The position numbers were made by a program, and so were the translations under genes. Below, one piece after another: positions 15,914-25,277 of a stretch of DNA of 64,000 nucleotides; the stretch's first letter is position 1; each line of letters starts with the position of its first letter. Origin of the DNA: Flavobacteriaceae bacterium. GTDB taxonomy: Bacteria > Bacteroidota > Bacteroidia > Flavobacteriales > Flavobacteriaceae. The notes under the pieces are model-generated. The model saw nothing but the letters and a program-made list of their open reading frames with translations. It was not told the DNA's origin and searched no databases. Location of the stretch: contig CANLLR010000004.1 of NCBI GenBank assembly GCA_947491985.1, forward strand, positions 1 to 64,000. The letters run 5' to 3'.

Positions 15914-17074
15914 TTAATAATTAATAGTTACTATTTGTGCTGCTTTTTTTGCTTGTGCTACAATTTGCTCGATCGGAGTTTGTAAGCTGTTGTTTGCCAG
16001 TGTTACGCCCATTCTTCTGTAAGGTCGTGACGTTGGTTTGCCAAAGATACGAAAATCAGTTTTAGGAAGTGCAGCAATTTTTTCGATACCAGAATAGGTA
16101 GGATGATTGGAGTTTTCAGAAGCTAAAATTACAGCGCTTGCACCTGCTTTTTCTAAAGTAATTTCAAAAATGGGAAGGCTCAAAATAGCTCGCAAATGCA
16201 ATTCAAATTCATTGAAGTTTTGCGTTCCAGCAAGCGTTACCATTCCGGTTTCGTGCGGACGAGGCGATAATTCAGAGAAATAAACGCCATCATCAGTTAA
16301 GAAAAATTCGACACCAAAAAGTCCGGCGCCACCCAAAGCTTCTGTGACTTTTCGAGCCATTTCTTGGGCTTCATTTATATCAGTATCTGAAATTTGTGCA
16401 GGTTGCCAACTTTCTTGATAATCACCACGTTCTTGTCGGTGACCAATTGGAGCACAGAAAAGTGTGGGATTATTGTTTTGAGTTACGGTTAATAAGGTGA
16501 TTTCCGAATTGAATTTTACAAAAGCTTCCACAATCACTTCGACTACATCTCCCCGTGAACCTTCTACAGCGTAATTCCATGCTTTTTCAATGTCATCCTC
16601 AAATTTTATGGTAGATTGTCCTTTACCTGACGAACTCATTAACGGTTTTACTACGCAGGGCATTCCGACTTCCATCACGCCTTTTCGCAATTCGTCTACG
16701 GTAGTTGCATAACGATAATTAGCGGTTTTTAATCCGAGTTCTTTGACTGCTAAATCGCGAATCGCTTTTCTGTTCATGGTGAAATTGGCTGCTTTCGCAG
16801 AAGGAACTACGATACTACCTTGCTTTTCGTAATCGTAAAAACGTTCGGTTCGAATGGCTTCAATTTCGGGAACAATAAAATCGGGTTGGTGTTTGGCTAC
16901 TATGCGGTCGAGTTCGGCTCCGTCAAGCATGTTGATGACTTCAAAATCGTGCGCCACTTGCATAGCGGGAGCATTTTCGTAACTGTCAACGGCAATAATG
17001 GTTTGTCCGATTCGTTGGGCGGCGATGACGAATTCTTTCCCGAGTTCTCCTGAGCCTAATAATAGTATTTTCAT
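15914..17074 (-). CDS. purT: Formate-dependent phosphoribosylglycinamide formyltransferase
   Basis: PurT makes formyl-GAR from GAR, formate and ATP in purine synthesis. I start it at ATG 17074 ([14 protein letters not shown]), giving 386 residues; the track start 12 codons upstream adds an unrelated leader. The ATP-grasp fold shows the N-terminal GSGELGKE nucleotide loop, EIEAIRTE, the [15 protein letters not shown]-loop, and the [22 protein letters not shown] metal-binding strand. It is followed by the His-rich secreted protein gene with a three-base gap. Confidence 0.95.
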   Translation of the reverse strand: MKILLLGSGELGKEFVIAAQRIGQTIIAVDSYENAPAMQVAHDFEVINMLDGAELDRIVAKHQPDFIVPEIEAIRTERFYDYEKQGSIVVPSAKAANFTMNRKAIRDLAVKELGLKTANYRYATTVDELRKGVMEVGMPCVVKPLMSSSGKGQSTIKFEDDIEKAWNYAVEGSRGDVVEVIVEAFVKFNSEITLLTVTQNNNPTLFCAPIGHRQERGDYQESWQPAQISDTDINEAQEMARKVTEALGGAGLFGVEFFLTDDGVYFSELSPRPHETGMVTLAGTQNFNEFELHLRAILSLPIFEITLEKAGASAVILASENSNHPTYSGIEKIAALPKTDFRIFGKPTSRPYRRMGVTLANNSLQTPIEQIVAQAKKAAQIVTINY

Positions 17075-17197
17075 TTTCAATGTATATGTCTGTACTTCAA
17101 TGTTCAACATTCCTTGTTCGTTGTTCTGCTGTTCAACATTTTTAAATTCAAATTTTTTGAATATAGAACGAGAAGTTCTGATTAGTAAAGTGGTCGT

Positions 17198-17287
17198 TTT
17201 GCGTTAAGGATTGAGGCTTTGTTTGAGCTCTTTTTTATGCAGCGTTAGTGGAATAAAAAAAGCGAGTGCCGAAAGCCTGACCTTTTT
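17198..17287 (+). repeat. GATTG-type structured intergenic element (D)
   Basis: It begins GCGTTAAGGATTGAGGC and ends GCGAGTGCCGAAAGCCTGAC, with CTTTTTT and AAAAAAAG arms that can pair around a central loop. The order of blocks matches the copy at 47394-47478. It occupies most of the gap between the aspartate aminotransferase stop and purT. Confidence 0.55.
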
Positions 17288-17308
17288 GGTAACGCCCTAA
17301 ATTTTCTT

Positions 17309-18496
17309 TTAAGCTAACGCCTCTTTAATTCTTCGCAACGCTTCCGTAAGCAATTCTTCGCTAGTAGCGTAGGAAAAACGAATGCAATTTGGATTTCCGA
17401 AAGCATCACCCGTTACCGTTGCAACGTTCGATTCAGATAACAAATACATCGAAAAATCGTCGGCGTTGGCAATTAATTTTCCGCGTAATGTTTTACCAAA
17501 ATAAGACGAAACATCTGGAAAAACATAAAAAGCACCTTCAGGTACGTTGAGTTTTAAACCCGGAATATTGTTGATTAGGCCCACCACTAAATTGCGACGG
17601 TTTTTAAAAGCTGCTACCATTTCGTTTAATACGCTCGGATCGGCATCTAAAGCAGTAATTGTGGCACGTTGTGCAATTGAATTGGCTCCAGATGTTACTT
17701 GACCTTGCATTTTGGTACAGGCTTTGGCAATAAATTCGGGTGCGCCAATGTAACCGATTCTCCAACCTGTCATGGCAAATGCTTTGGCGACACCGTTTAC
17801 GGTTATGGTTCTGTCAAACATTCCCGGAATAGAAGCAATGCTGCAAAAAGTGCCTGAAAAGTTGATGTGTTCGTAGATTTCATCGGCTACTACATAAATG
17901 CTAGGATGATTTTCTAACACTTTGGATAAAGCGGTTAATTCGTCACGATTGTATACTGAACCACTTGGGTTGCATGGCGAACTGTACCAAATCATTTTAG
18001 TTTTGGGTGTAATGGCATTTGTTAATTGTTCGGGAGTGATTTTAAAATCGCTTTCAACTGATGTGGGAACTTCAACCGGAATTCCGCCCGACATTTTGAT
18101 AATTTCATAATACGAAACCCAATACGGAGCTGGTAAAATGACTTCATCACCATCGTTCAACATCACTTGTGCAATGTTGTATAAAGATTGTTTGGCTCCT
18201 GTGGAAACCACTATGTTTGCTGGTTTGTATTCTAAATTATTGTCTCTTTTGAATTTTCGGCAAATGGCTTCTTTCAAATCCATATACCCATCAACAGGCG
18301 AGTAGGTACTGTAATTTTCATCAATAGCTTTTTTGGCAGCTTCTTTGATAAAATCGGGCGTGTTAAAATCGGGTTCGCCCAAACTTAAACTGATTATATC
18401 TTTTCCTTGTGCTTTTAATTCTCTTGCCAAAGCAGCCATAGCAAGCGTTTGCGAAGTTGATAAATTATTAATTCTATCCGATAATGAATTTTCCAT
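17309..18496 (-). CDS. aspC: Aspartate aminotransferase, class I PLP family
   Basis: A fold-type I aminotransferase that exchanges amino groups between aspartate (or a similar amino acid) and 2-oxoglutarate. The start is set at ATG 18496 (MENSLSDRINNLS), as in family members; the track start lies in the upstream terminator. Visible features are SLGEPDFNTP, STGAKQSLYN (PLP phosphate), YSSPCNPSGSVY, the VADEIYEHI strand with the PLP-binding Asp, and the Schiff-base Lys in GVAKAFAMTGWRIGY. The 395-residue length fits subgroup I-gamma. The precise amino donor is inferred from the family. Confidence 0.92.
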   Translation of the reverse strand: MENSLSDRINNLSTSQTLAMAALARELKAQGKDIISLSLGEPDFNTPDFIKEAAKKAIDENYSTYSPVDGYMDLKEAICRKFKRDNNLEYKPANIVVSTGAKQSLYNIAQVMLNDGDEVILPAPYWVSYYEIIKMSGGIPVEVPTSVESDFKITPEQLTNAITPKTKMIWYSSPCNPSGSVYNRDELTALSKVLENHPSIYVVADEIYEHINFSGTFCSIASIPGMFDRTITVNGVAKAFAMTGWRIGYIGAPEFIAKACTKMQGQVTSGANSIAQRATITALDADPSVLNEMVAAFKNRRNLVVGLINNIPGLKLNVPEGAFYVFPDVSSYFGKTLRGKLIANADDFSMYLLSESNVATVTGDAFGNPNCIRFSYATSEELLTEALRRIKEALA

Positions 18497-18530
18497 AATA
18501 GTGTTGCGAGTGTGCTGTAAAGGGTTGTAA

Positions 18531-18559
18531 ATAAAAAAGACGTACAAAAATACGTCTTT
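18531..18559 (-). terminator. Terminator of the desaturase gene
   Basis: On the minus strand, AAAGACGTA/TACGTCTTT is followed by TTTAT. It lies between the desaturase stop and the aminotransferase start. Confidence 0.75.
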
Positions 18560-18571
18560 AGAATTAATTTT

Positions 18572-19672
18572 TTATGCTGAAAGCAAAGGTTTTTGTCCCA
18601 ATTGTTTAAGATGTTTGAAATGCGCAATAACAGCGCCACGCATCGTTTTGTATTCGTGATAGGGCAAGTTGCACTCTTCAGCTGTTTCTTTTACTATTTT
18701 GGCGATGTTGCCATAATGGATATGGCTAATGTTTGGATATAAGTGATGCTCGATTTGGTGATTTAAACCTCCAGTATACCAATTAACAAACCAGTTTTTT
18801 GGCGCAAAATTCACAGTAGTAAACAATTGATGAATGGCCCAAGTGTTTTCCATTTCGCCTTCTTCATTTGGTTTTGGATTGCTCGCATCATCAATAATGT
18901 GTGCCAATTGGAAAACAATACTTAAAATTAATCCGGCAGTGTAATGCATTGCGAAAAATCCAATCAAAACTTTCCACCAGGTTACGCCTAAAGCCATGGG
19001 AAGTACAATCCAAATGGAGAAATAAATCACTTTGGTAATGACAAGTGTAGTCCATAAAATTTTTGGATTCTTAGCTTCGCCATATGAGAGGTTTCTTTTT
19101 AAATATTGTCCCATTTGTTTGAAATCGGTAGTTAACGACCAGTTGAAAGTCAACAATCCGTATAGAAAAACCGAATAATAATGTTGAAATTTATGAAAGC
19201 TGTACCATTTTGCTTCGTGGGTAAAACGAATCACTCTTCCAGCATCTAAATCTTCATCATGTCCGTGAATGTTGGTGTAGGTATGATGCAAAACATTGTG
19301 TTGTACTTGCCAATTGTAAACGTTTCCGGCCAACACATAAATGGTTCCTCCCATGAATTTATTGATCCAATTTTTATTGGAATACGAACCGTGATTTCCA
19401 TCGTGCATTACGTTCATTCCAATTCCAGCCATTCCAATACCAATTACAATTGATAGTAAAAGGAACAAGCCAAAATGCATATCGGTTAACGTGATAATTA
19501 AAAAATAAGGGGTCAAAAAAACCGTGAATAAAATTATGGTTTTTAGGTGCAATTTCCAGTTTCCTGTTTTTTGTAAGTTGTTGTCTTTGAAGTAATTGTT
19601 CACCCTAGTATTTAAGGTTCTAAAAAATTTTAGATTATCGTTCTTAGCAAACGTTGGGGTTGAATTTGTCAT
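18572..19672 (-). CDS. Membrane fatty acid desaturase (acyl-CoA type)
   Basis: A 366-residue di-iron membrane desaturase that puts a double bond into acyl chains. All three histidine boxes are seen: HDGNHG (His90/94), HNVLHHTYT (His125-130) and HQIEHH (His305-310). The third box starting with Gln-Ile-Glu is typical of front-end/linoleoyl-CoA-type desaturases. Four to six hydrophobic segments lie between boxes. No fused cytochrome b5 domain is present, so another electron donor is needed. It has its own promoter and terminator, and is divergent from rsmG. The double-bond position cannot be deduced. Confidence 0.92.
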   Translation of the reverse strand: MTNSTPTFAKNDNLKFFRTLNTRVNNYFKDNNLQKTGNWKLHLKTIILFTVFLTPYFLIITLTDMHFGLFLLLSIVIGIGMAGIGMNVMHDGNHGSYSNKNWINKFMGGTIYVLAGNVYNWQVQHNVLHHTYTNIHGHDEDLDAGRVIRFTHEAKWYSFHKFQHYYSVFLYGLLTFNWSLTTDFKQMGQYLKRNLSYGEAKNPKILWTTLVITKVIYFSIWIVLPMALGVTWWKVLIGFFAMHYTAGLILSIVFQLAHIIDDASNPKPNEEGEMENTWAIHQLFTTVNFAPKNWFVNWYTGGLNHQIEHHLYPNISHIHYGNIAKIVKETAEECNLPYHEYKTMRGAVIAHFKHLKQLGQKPLLSA

Positions 19673-19694
19673 TAATATAATTTTAAATAGGTTA

Positions 19695-19702
19695 CAAATA
19701 TA
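19695..19702 (-). promoter_or_regulatory. -7 promoter box for the desaturase
   Basis: TATATTTG on the minus strand, with a TTTG 16 bases further upstream, slightly short of the usual spacing. Confidence 0.55.
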
Positions 19703-19760
19703 ATTATTTAAAATCAGTCAAATCATAAACGAAGGTTAAATATTTCAATACGAAAAGTAG

Positions 19761-19768
19761 TACTTTTG
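19761..19768 (+). promoter_or_regulatory. -7 promoter box for rsmG
   Basis: TACTTTTG, 14 bases before the rsmG ATG. Confidence 0.5.
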
Positions 19769-19782
19769 TTGAAAAAGTAAGT

Positions 19783-20403
19783 ATGGATGAAATTGTAAAG
19801 CAGTTCACTAATCTGACCGAGATTCAAACGAAACAATTTGAATTACTGCAAGAGTTGTATGAAGATTGGAATGCTAAAATAAATGTTATTTCTCGTAAAG
19901 ATATTGATGAATTGTATACACGACATGTGTTGCATTCGTTGGGAATAGCCAAAATAATTGAGTTCAAGCCAGGCACAAAAATTATGGATGTGGGAACTGG
20001 AGGCGGTTTTCCGGGAATTCCGTTGGCCATTTTGTTTCCAGAAGTCGATTTTTATTTAATTGATGTTATAGGAAAAAAAATAAAAGTAGTCAATGAAGTC
20101 GCTACTGCTTTGGGTTTAACGAATGTAAAAGCCGAGCAAAAACGTGCCGATAGCGTGAAACAAGAATTTGATTTTATTGTGAGTCGTGCCGTAACCAACA
20201 TGGCTGATTTTGCACTTTGGGTTCAAAATAAAGTCAAAAAGAAACACAATCATGAATTACAAAATGGTATTTTATATTTAAAAGGAGGTGATTTAACCGA
20301 CGAATTGGCTTCTTTTCCTTTGGCGGTACAATATAATTTATCCAATTATTTTTCAGAAGAATTTTTTGAAACAAAAAAAGTAGTTCATTTACCGTTAAAG
20401 TAA
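19783..20403 (+). CDS. rsmG: 16S rRNA (guanine527-N7)-methyltransferase
   Basis: RsmG methylates G527 of 16S rRNA using S-adenosylmethionine. The 206-residue protein has the N-terminal NVISRKDIDELYTRHVLHSL segment typical of the family, then the SAM-binding loop MDVGTGGGFPGIPLAI near residues 66-81, and the VSRAVTNM motif near 128. A terminator follows. Identification is clear from these blocks. Confidence 0.95.
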   Translation: MDEIVKQFTNLTEIQTKQFELLQELYEDWNAKINVISRKDIDELYTRHVLHSLGIAKIIEFKPGTKIMDVGTGGGFPGIPLAILFPEVDFYLIDVIGKKIKVVNEVATALGLTNVKAEQKRADSVKQEFDFIVSRAVTNMADFALWVQNKVKKKHNHELQNGILYLKGGDLTDELASFPLAVQYNLSNYFSEEFFETKKVVHLPLK

Positions 20404-20409
20404 AACACA

Positions 20410-20447
20410 AAAAAACCCCTCTCATGTATTTTGAAAGGGGTTTTCTT
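20410..20447. terminator. Bidirectional terminator
   Basis: AAAACCCCT/AGGGGTTTT stem with flanking A and T tracts, between convergent rsmG and the esterase gene. Confidence 0.75.
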
Positions 20448-20460
20448 CTTGAATAGGTTT

Positions 20461-22746
20461 TTATCCTTTGATTACTTTTTTTGTACTACTACCATTTTCA
20501 TTTCCAATGGTAATTAAATACACACCGTTAGACAATGAAATCGGAATTTCCAACTGGCCATTTATGTTTTGATTGTTTACATAAAAAATGGTTTTTCCTA
20601 ACAAATCAGTCACTGAAATTGTTGCGTTTTCGATGGTATACGATGCATTAATTTGAATTGAATTTTGAATCGGATTTTGTATCCAAATGCTATTTAATGC
20701 TGAGTTTTCTGTAGATGTTAAAACTGGATTTAGTATTTCATTCAGTGCAAATGCTAAATTTTGAGTATTTAAAGTCACATGATTTTCATTTACTGTCGGA
20801 ATGGAGGAAGCAACAAAAGGGGTAACCGAAGTTCCAGTAACAGGAGCATACAAATTATTTGTGCCCGAAATCGCCATCGAGCTCCATGTTGGAATAAATG
20901 TAAAGTAATCGGCATTTAAATTATTAAAGAAATCCGTCAATAATGGATCTGTTCCTACTCCCGCTTGAAAAGCAGCAAGGTCAAAACGTCCTCCCGGAGC
21001 GGTATCAAGACCAGCCGTGTTTGTTGTAGTTCGTGAATTGGCACTACTTTCAAGTAATGTTAACCAAAAAAGCCCAAAAAATTGTTGCCCTCTAAAACGA
21101 CTTACTTGGTTGGTTGCATTCACTCCAGGTGTGAATCGCAAATTGATAATAGCTCTTTGTGTGGTCGTTATATTAAAAGTAAAATTCATTACTTCAAAAT
21201 CGGGAGTGTAATTGGATGTCCCATTGCCGGCACCATTTGAGATGGAAATATTACGGACTGTTGTTGGGAAGCCCATTGCATTGAGTTCGTTTTGAAATGC
21301 CGTTCTAAAATTAGGAGTTCCTGTAGGGAATAAAGTAGAAGCACCCGTATTGAATTCAAAAGTGCTTCCTGATTGTAAATGACCTTCAAAGTGATCAATC
21401 AACATTTCTCTAGCAGCGGCACTTTTTAGTAAGCCATCTACAATAGGTTGTACCGCAGTAATCGCAGATGGACCATACGCCATGTAATTAAAAAGATGTT
21501 GAAATCCAATAGGAACATTGGCGCCTTGATGAGGTGAATCAAAGGAGATGTACAAACGTGTATCGGGATTTAAACTGTTCATTTCCATGTAACGAAGTGC
21601 ATAACGTGCAATTAACCCACCCATACTTGGACCGATAACTACATTTTTTTCTGTCCCTACTTTTTGAGCATTGATTTGATTTAAAAGTTCAACAAAGATC
21701 ATTGCATTTCTTTGAATGTAATCCGCTCCACCATCAATTACTGTTGTTGTAGAAGGACGTGTGTATGTAGGAAAATTTAAAATTATAACATCAAATCCTT
21801 GCCCTCTCAAATCAGTCGCCAAATTTTGTCCGGTACCATAGTTGAGTTGATTGTAAATAGCAGCAATGTTTCGTGTGTCACCCGGATCAAAACCATCTAG
21901 AAGAAATATTGGCTTGTCCAAAACACCATTAGTTGTATCTAAAAAAATATCGTATTGACCTTGCCCCACAAAAGCAGCCGTTTCGGCATAACCTTGAAAA
22001 GGAACTGTAGAAGTAATAGTTGTTACCGCATTTGTTTCTATGGATTGCGAATTTCTATTGGCATCTGAAGCAGCATTTGTAATTTCTATTTCAAACGATT
22101 GTTCTATGGCTTGGTGATTAGAAAACACTATTTTATAATTAACTAACTGATTGCCATTATTCAGAAAATCAATTTTGAAAGGTTGGTCAAGCATTACTTC
22201 CTTCCAATTTTCAGCTTCATTAGCTTTAACATATATTGAAGTAATGCTTATATCTGTGGTGTTGAACACAAAATCACTTTTTAGAATAAAGGAATTAGTA
22301 TGAGCTATAGCTGATAAAGGCGCAAGCATATTTAAATTGTGTGTGTCAAAAACATCAGTATCTGAATTTATGACCATTTTATTATTGCCATTTAATGAAA
22401 CAGTGCCGTTTTCTATAGCTGATTTTTTAATCGTTTCAAATTCAGAAATCAGTATTGCTAACGATGTTTGTTTAGAAACAGAACTCACTTTTGCCTCTTC
22501 TTTAATCTTATCATATTTAGGTAATGATTGTAAATAATCGGCACGCTGTATTTCGTGATATACCTGATTAAAATACCCAGAAGTGATGGGTATTTTTCGA
22601 GTTTCTGTAGCATTTGAAACGCCAAAAACACGATCATAAAGTATGTTGGTTTGGGTTTTGTCCTTTAATAAATCATAGGTTTTATCTTGAGCAAAACCAA
22701 ATACCGATAGTAATCCGATAAATAATAAAGTAATTTTTGATTTCAT
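20461..22746 (-). CDS. Secreted esterase/lipase-like protein with T9SS sorting domain
   Basis: A 761-residue exported protein. Signal peptide MKSKITLLFIGLLSVFGFAQ is followed by about 240 residues of beta-rich sequence. An alpha/beta-hydrolase-like domain has the nucleophile elbow GPSMGG (Ser374) and the helix LIARYALRYME, recalling PGAP1/lipase-type enzymes. The C-terminal 80 residues form a type A T9SS sorting domain (LSNGVYLITIGNENG, ending STKKVIKG). The protein should be secreted across the outer membrane and anchored or released. The Asp and His partners are not assigned with confidence and the substrate is unknown. It is alone between two terminators. Confidence 0.85.
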   Translation of the reverse strand: MKSKITLLFIGLLSVFGFAQDKTYDLLKDKTQTNILYDRVFGVSNATETRKIPITSGYFNQVYHEIQRADYLQSLPKYDKIKEEAKVSSVSKQTSLAILISEFETIKKSAIENGTVSLNGNNKMVINSDTDVFDTHNLNMLAPLSAIAHTNSFILKSDFVFNTTDISITSIYVKANEAENWKEVMLDQPFKIDFLNNGNQLVNYKIVFSNHQAIEQSFEIEITNAASDANRNSQSIETNAVTTITSTVPFQGYAETAAFVGQGQYDIFLDTTNGVLDKPIFLLDGFDPGDTRNIAAIYNQLNYGTGQNLATDLRGQGFDVIILNFPTYTRPSTTTVIDGGADYIQRNAMIFVELLNQINAQKVGTEKNVVIGPSMGGLIARYALRYMEMNSLNPDTRLYISFDSPHQGANVPIGFQHLFNYMAYGPSAITAVQPIVDGLLKSAAAREMLIDHFEGHLQSGSTFEFNTGASTLFPTGTPNFRTAFQNELNAMGFPTTVRNISISNGAGNGTSNYTPDFEVMNFTFNITTTQRAIINLRFTPGVNATNQVSRFRGQQFFGLFWLTLLESSANSRTTTNTAGLDTAPGGRFDLAAFQAGVGTDPLLTDFFNNLNADYFTFIPTWSSMAISGTNNLYAPVTGTSVTPFVASSIPTVNENHVTLNTQNLAFALNEILNPVLTSTENSALNSIWIQNPIQNSIQINASYTIENATISVTDLLGKTIFYVNNQNINGQLEIPISLSNGVYLITIGNENGSSTKKVIKG

Positions 22747-22799
22747 AGGTTGTTTTATTTGATAAACGAATATACAAAAAATTAGTTTTCAGACAAATA

Positions 22800-22836
22800 A
22801 AAAAGTCCGAGTAGTTATTTCGGACTTTAATTTTTT
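22800..22836 (-). terminator. Terminator after pruA
   Basis: Perfect AAGTCCGA/TCGGACTT stem. On the minus strand it is followed by TTTTTTATT. Confidence 0.7.
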
Positions 22837-22872
22837 CCCACAGATTCACTGATTTTATATCTTTTTAATCTT
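22837..22872 (+). repeat. CACAGATT-type dispersed repeat, degenerate
   Basis: CCCACAGATTCACTGATTTT and a following ATCTTTTTAATC resemble the palindrome at 29648-29711, with a decayed right arm. Confidence 0.4.
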
Positions 22873-22943
22873 TGACTCGCGACCTTAAGTCGAACAGACA
22901 AATTAACCTATGGTAATTATTGTACTATAATTTTTACTGATTG

Positions 22944-24569
22944 TTAGCCCAAAAAAGGATAGCGATAATCTTCTGGAGTTACAAATGTTTCTTTAATGGT
23001 TCGTGGAGAAACCCAACGCAATAAATTTTGCATTGAACCCGCTTTATCATTCGTGCCCGAAGCTCTAGCGCCACCAAAAGGTTGCATTCCTACAACTGCT
23101 CCCGTTGGTTTGTCGTTAATGTAAAAGTTACCAGCAGCATTTTGCAAAGCCGCGGTTGCTTCTACAATGGCGTAACGATCTTGGCTAAAAATAGCGCCTG
23201 TCAATGCGTATTCCGAGGTTCCGTCTACTAAGGTTAAGGTCTCCTTCCATTTTGCGTCTTCGTAAACATAAATCGTAATTACCGGACCAAAAAGTTCGGT
23301 TTCCATTGTGGTATATTTAGGATTGGTGGTAACTATAACTGTAGGTTCGATGAAGTAACCTTTTGATTTGTCGTAATTCCCACCAACAATAATTTCAGCA
23401 TCCGAATCTTTTTTAGCTTGGTCGATATAACTTGCTAATTTGTCAAATGAACCTTCATGAATTACAGCGGTGATGAAGTTCCCAAAATCTTCTGGTGAAC
23501 CCATTTTCATCGATTTTACATCGGTTAGCAATTGTTCTTTTACGGCTGGCCATAAACTTTGTGGAATATAAGCACGGGAAGCTGCAGAACATTTTTGTCC
23601 CTGAAATTCAAAAGCACCACGGGTGATTCCGGTTACCACTTGTTTTACATTGGCTGATGGATGTGCCACGATGAAATCTTTTCCGCCAGTTTCTCCAACA
23701 ATTCGCGGATACGTTTTGTAGTTATGAATGTTATTTCCTATTTTCTTCCAGATTTCTTTAAAGATGAAAGTTGAACCCGTGTAATGTACGCCAGCAAAAT
23801 CTGGACTAGCTAATACTGTATCAGTAATCATTACAGGATCACCAAAAACAACATTGATAACACCATCAGGGACACCAGCTTCTTTAAAAATATCGATGAT
23901 GATTTTAGCCGAAAAAACTTGACTGTCGCTCGGTTTCCAAACAACTACATTGCCCATTAAAGCGGCACTGGCAGGAAGATTGGCTGCAATCGCGGTAAAG
24001 TTGAATGGTGTAATAGCATATATAAATCCTTCTAAAGGACGGTATTCGACTTTGTTCCATACATCGGAAACCGATTTAGGTTGATCGTTATAAATTTGGG
24101 TCATGAATTCAACGTTGTAACGTAAAAAGTCAATCAATTCACACGAGGCATCAATTTCGGCTTGGAAAATTGTTTTCGATTGCGCAATCATTGTAGCGGC
24201 ATTAATTTTGGCACGATAGGGACCAGCGATTAACTCGGCTGCTTTTAAAAATATAGCTGCCCGGTGTTCCCAAGGCATATTTGCCCATTTATTTCTAGCT
24301 TCCAAAGCAGTAGCTATGGCTTTTTCAACGTGGCTTTTTTCAGCGAGATGATAGGTGCCTAGGATGTGTTGATGATCGTGTGGCGCACTCATGTTTTTGG
24401 TATTTCCGGTGCGAATTTCTTCGTTACCAATATAATTCGGAACGTCGATGGTTTCGTTCCACATTGTTGCGTAAGCAGCTAAAACGGCGGCTTTTTCGGA
24501 TGAGTTGGGTGCGTATGACTTTACGGGTTCGTTGACCGCTTTTGGAACGTGAAAAAATCCTTTTGGCAT
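22944..24569 (-). CDS. pruA: L-glutamate gamma-semialdehyde dehydrogenase
   Basis: The second enzyme of proline catabolism, oxidising P5C/glutamate semialdehyde to glutamate with NAD+. It is a stand-alone aldehyde dehydrogenase of 541 residues. The general base Glu293 is in VGETGGKDF, the nucleophile Cys327 in FEFQGQKCSAASR, and the NAD site includes the GFIYAITPFNFTAIA strand. The C-terminus has PFGGARASGTNDKAG, a PruA hallmark. No PutA proline dehydrogenase is fused or adjacent. A leader of about 65 bases follows a TACTTTTG box. Confidence 0.95.
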   Translation of the reverse strand: MPKGFFHVPKAVNEPVKSYAPNSSEKAAVLAAYATMWNETIDVPNYIGNEEIRTGNTKNMSAPHDHQHILGTYHLAEKSHVEKAIATALEARNKWANMPWEHRAAIFLKAAELIAGPYRAKINAATMIAQSKTIFQAEIDASCELIDFLRYNVEFMTQIYNDQPKSVSDVWNKVEYRPLEGFIYAITPFNFTAIAANLPASAALMGNVVVWKPSDSQVFSAKIIIDIFKEAGVPDGVINVVFGDPVMITDTVLASPDFAGVHYTGSTFIFKEIWKKIGNNIHNYKTYPRIVGETGGKDFIVAHPSANVKQVVTGITRGAFEFQGQKCSAASRAYIPQSLWPAVKEQLLTDVKSMKMGSPEDFGNFITAVIHEGSFDKLASYIDQAKKDSDAEIIVGGNYDKSKGYFIEPTVIVTTNPKYTTMETELFGPVITIYVYEDAKWKETLTLVDGTSEYALTGAIFSQDRYAIVEATAALQNAAGNFYINDKPTGAVVGMQPFGGARASGTNDKAGSMQNLLRWVSPRTIKETFVTPEDYRYPFLG

Positions 24570-24641
24570 GATGAGAAAATTAAGAATTTAACAATTTATG
24601 GATTAAAAGATTCTCTTTTTTGAGAATTTATAGATTCTAAA

Positions 24642-24649
24642 CAAAAGTA
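24642..24649 (-). promoter_or_regulatory. -7 promoter box for pruA
   Basis: TACTTTTG on the minus strand, about 72 bases before the pruA ATG. Confidence 0.5.
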
Positions 24650-24719
24650 CAAAGGATTTTTTGAACTTTGGTTTGAATGCGTTATAAAACTTTGTTGAAA
24701 CAACTTTTGAATACTGTTC

Positions 24720-24815
24720 GCACTAGCCCAGGTTGCAATGGAAAGCTTTTTTAATGGAAACAATTTATTTTGTTATACTAAAAAAGCGACGGAACGAAGC
24801 TATTTTTGGTACTTG
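24720..24815 (+). repeat. GATTG-type structured intergenic element (B)
   Basis: CACTAGCCCAGGTTGCAATG starts the element. A stem GCTTTTTTA/TAAAAAAGC encloses about 24 bases, and GACGGAACGAAGCTA closes it, with TAGC/GCTA able to pair as an outer stem. It fills much of the 296-base gap between apaG and pruA; I see no gene there. Confidence 0.55.
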
Positions 24816-24865
24816 CAAAAATATTGGAGACATAAAAAACTTGGAATGGAAAACTGGAATGGCTT

Positions 24866-25252
24866 CTAATTCAATGCATAAGGAGCACTCAATCGAAATG
24901 ATGGTACAATGACTTTAAAATTTTTGGTGGAAGTAAAGTTGACCATAGTAAAGAAGCCACGCATCGCTCCGTGTGGAGAAGAAAGCAGACAACCTGAGCT
25001 GTACGTATGTGTTTCTCCTGGTTTTAAAACGGGTTTTTTTCCAATTACACCTTCGCCATCTACGATTTCGACATCGTTTAAGGAGTCGAATATTTCCCAA
25101 TGACGAGCGTTTAATTGCACTGAATCTTTGCTGTGGTTTTCAATAGTAATCTCGTAGGAAAAGGCATAGTGTATTTTGTAGTTTTTGAAGTAGGTGCCTT
25201 CAAAACTAGTATTTACAGATATTTTGATGCCTCGTGTTATTTGAGTTACCAT
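24866..25252 (-). CDS. apaG: ApaG family protein
   Basis: A 128-residue single-domain beta-sandwich protein. ATG 25252 (MVTQITRGIKISV) is chosen; the track's upstream Met is eight codons earlier, close to a palindrome. The family signature GEGVIGKKPVLKPGETHTY and the SSGCLLSSPHGAMRGFF block are present. ApaG has been linked to Co2+/Mg2+ tolerance and Ap4A levels in enterobacteria, but its biochemical role is not settled. A perfect 22-base palindrome lies just upstream of the start. It is downstream of the T9SS Plug gene on the same strand. Confidence 0.92.
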   Translation of the reverse strand: MVTQITRGIKISVNTSFEGTYFKNYKIHYAFSYEITIENHSKDSVQLNARHWEIFDSLNDVEIVDGEGVIGKKPVLKPGETHTYSSGCLLSSPHGAMRGFFTMVNFTSTKNFKVIVPSFRLSAPYALN

Positions 25253-25277
25253 GATTAATTTTTTATTTTGTAGCATT

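Noticed and set aside
22837-22872. CRISPR-like repeats among the CACAGATT motifs
   Set aside because: The copies are kilobases apart, palindromic and degenerate, with no regular spacers and no cas genes.
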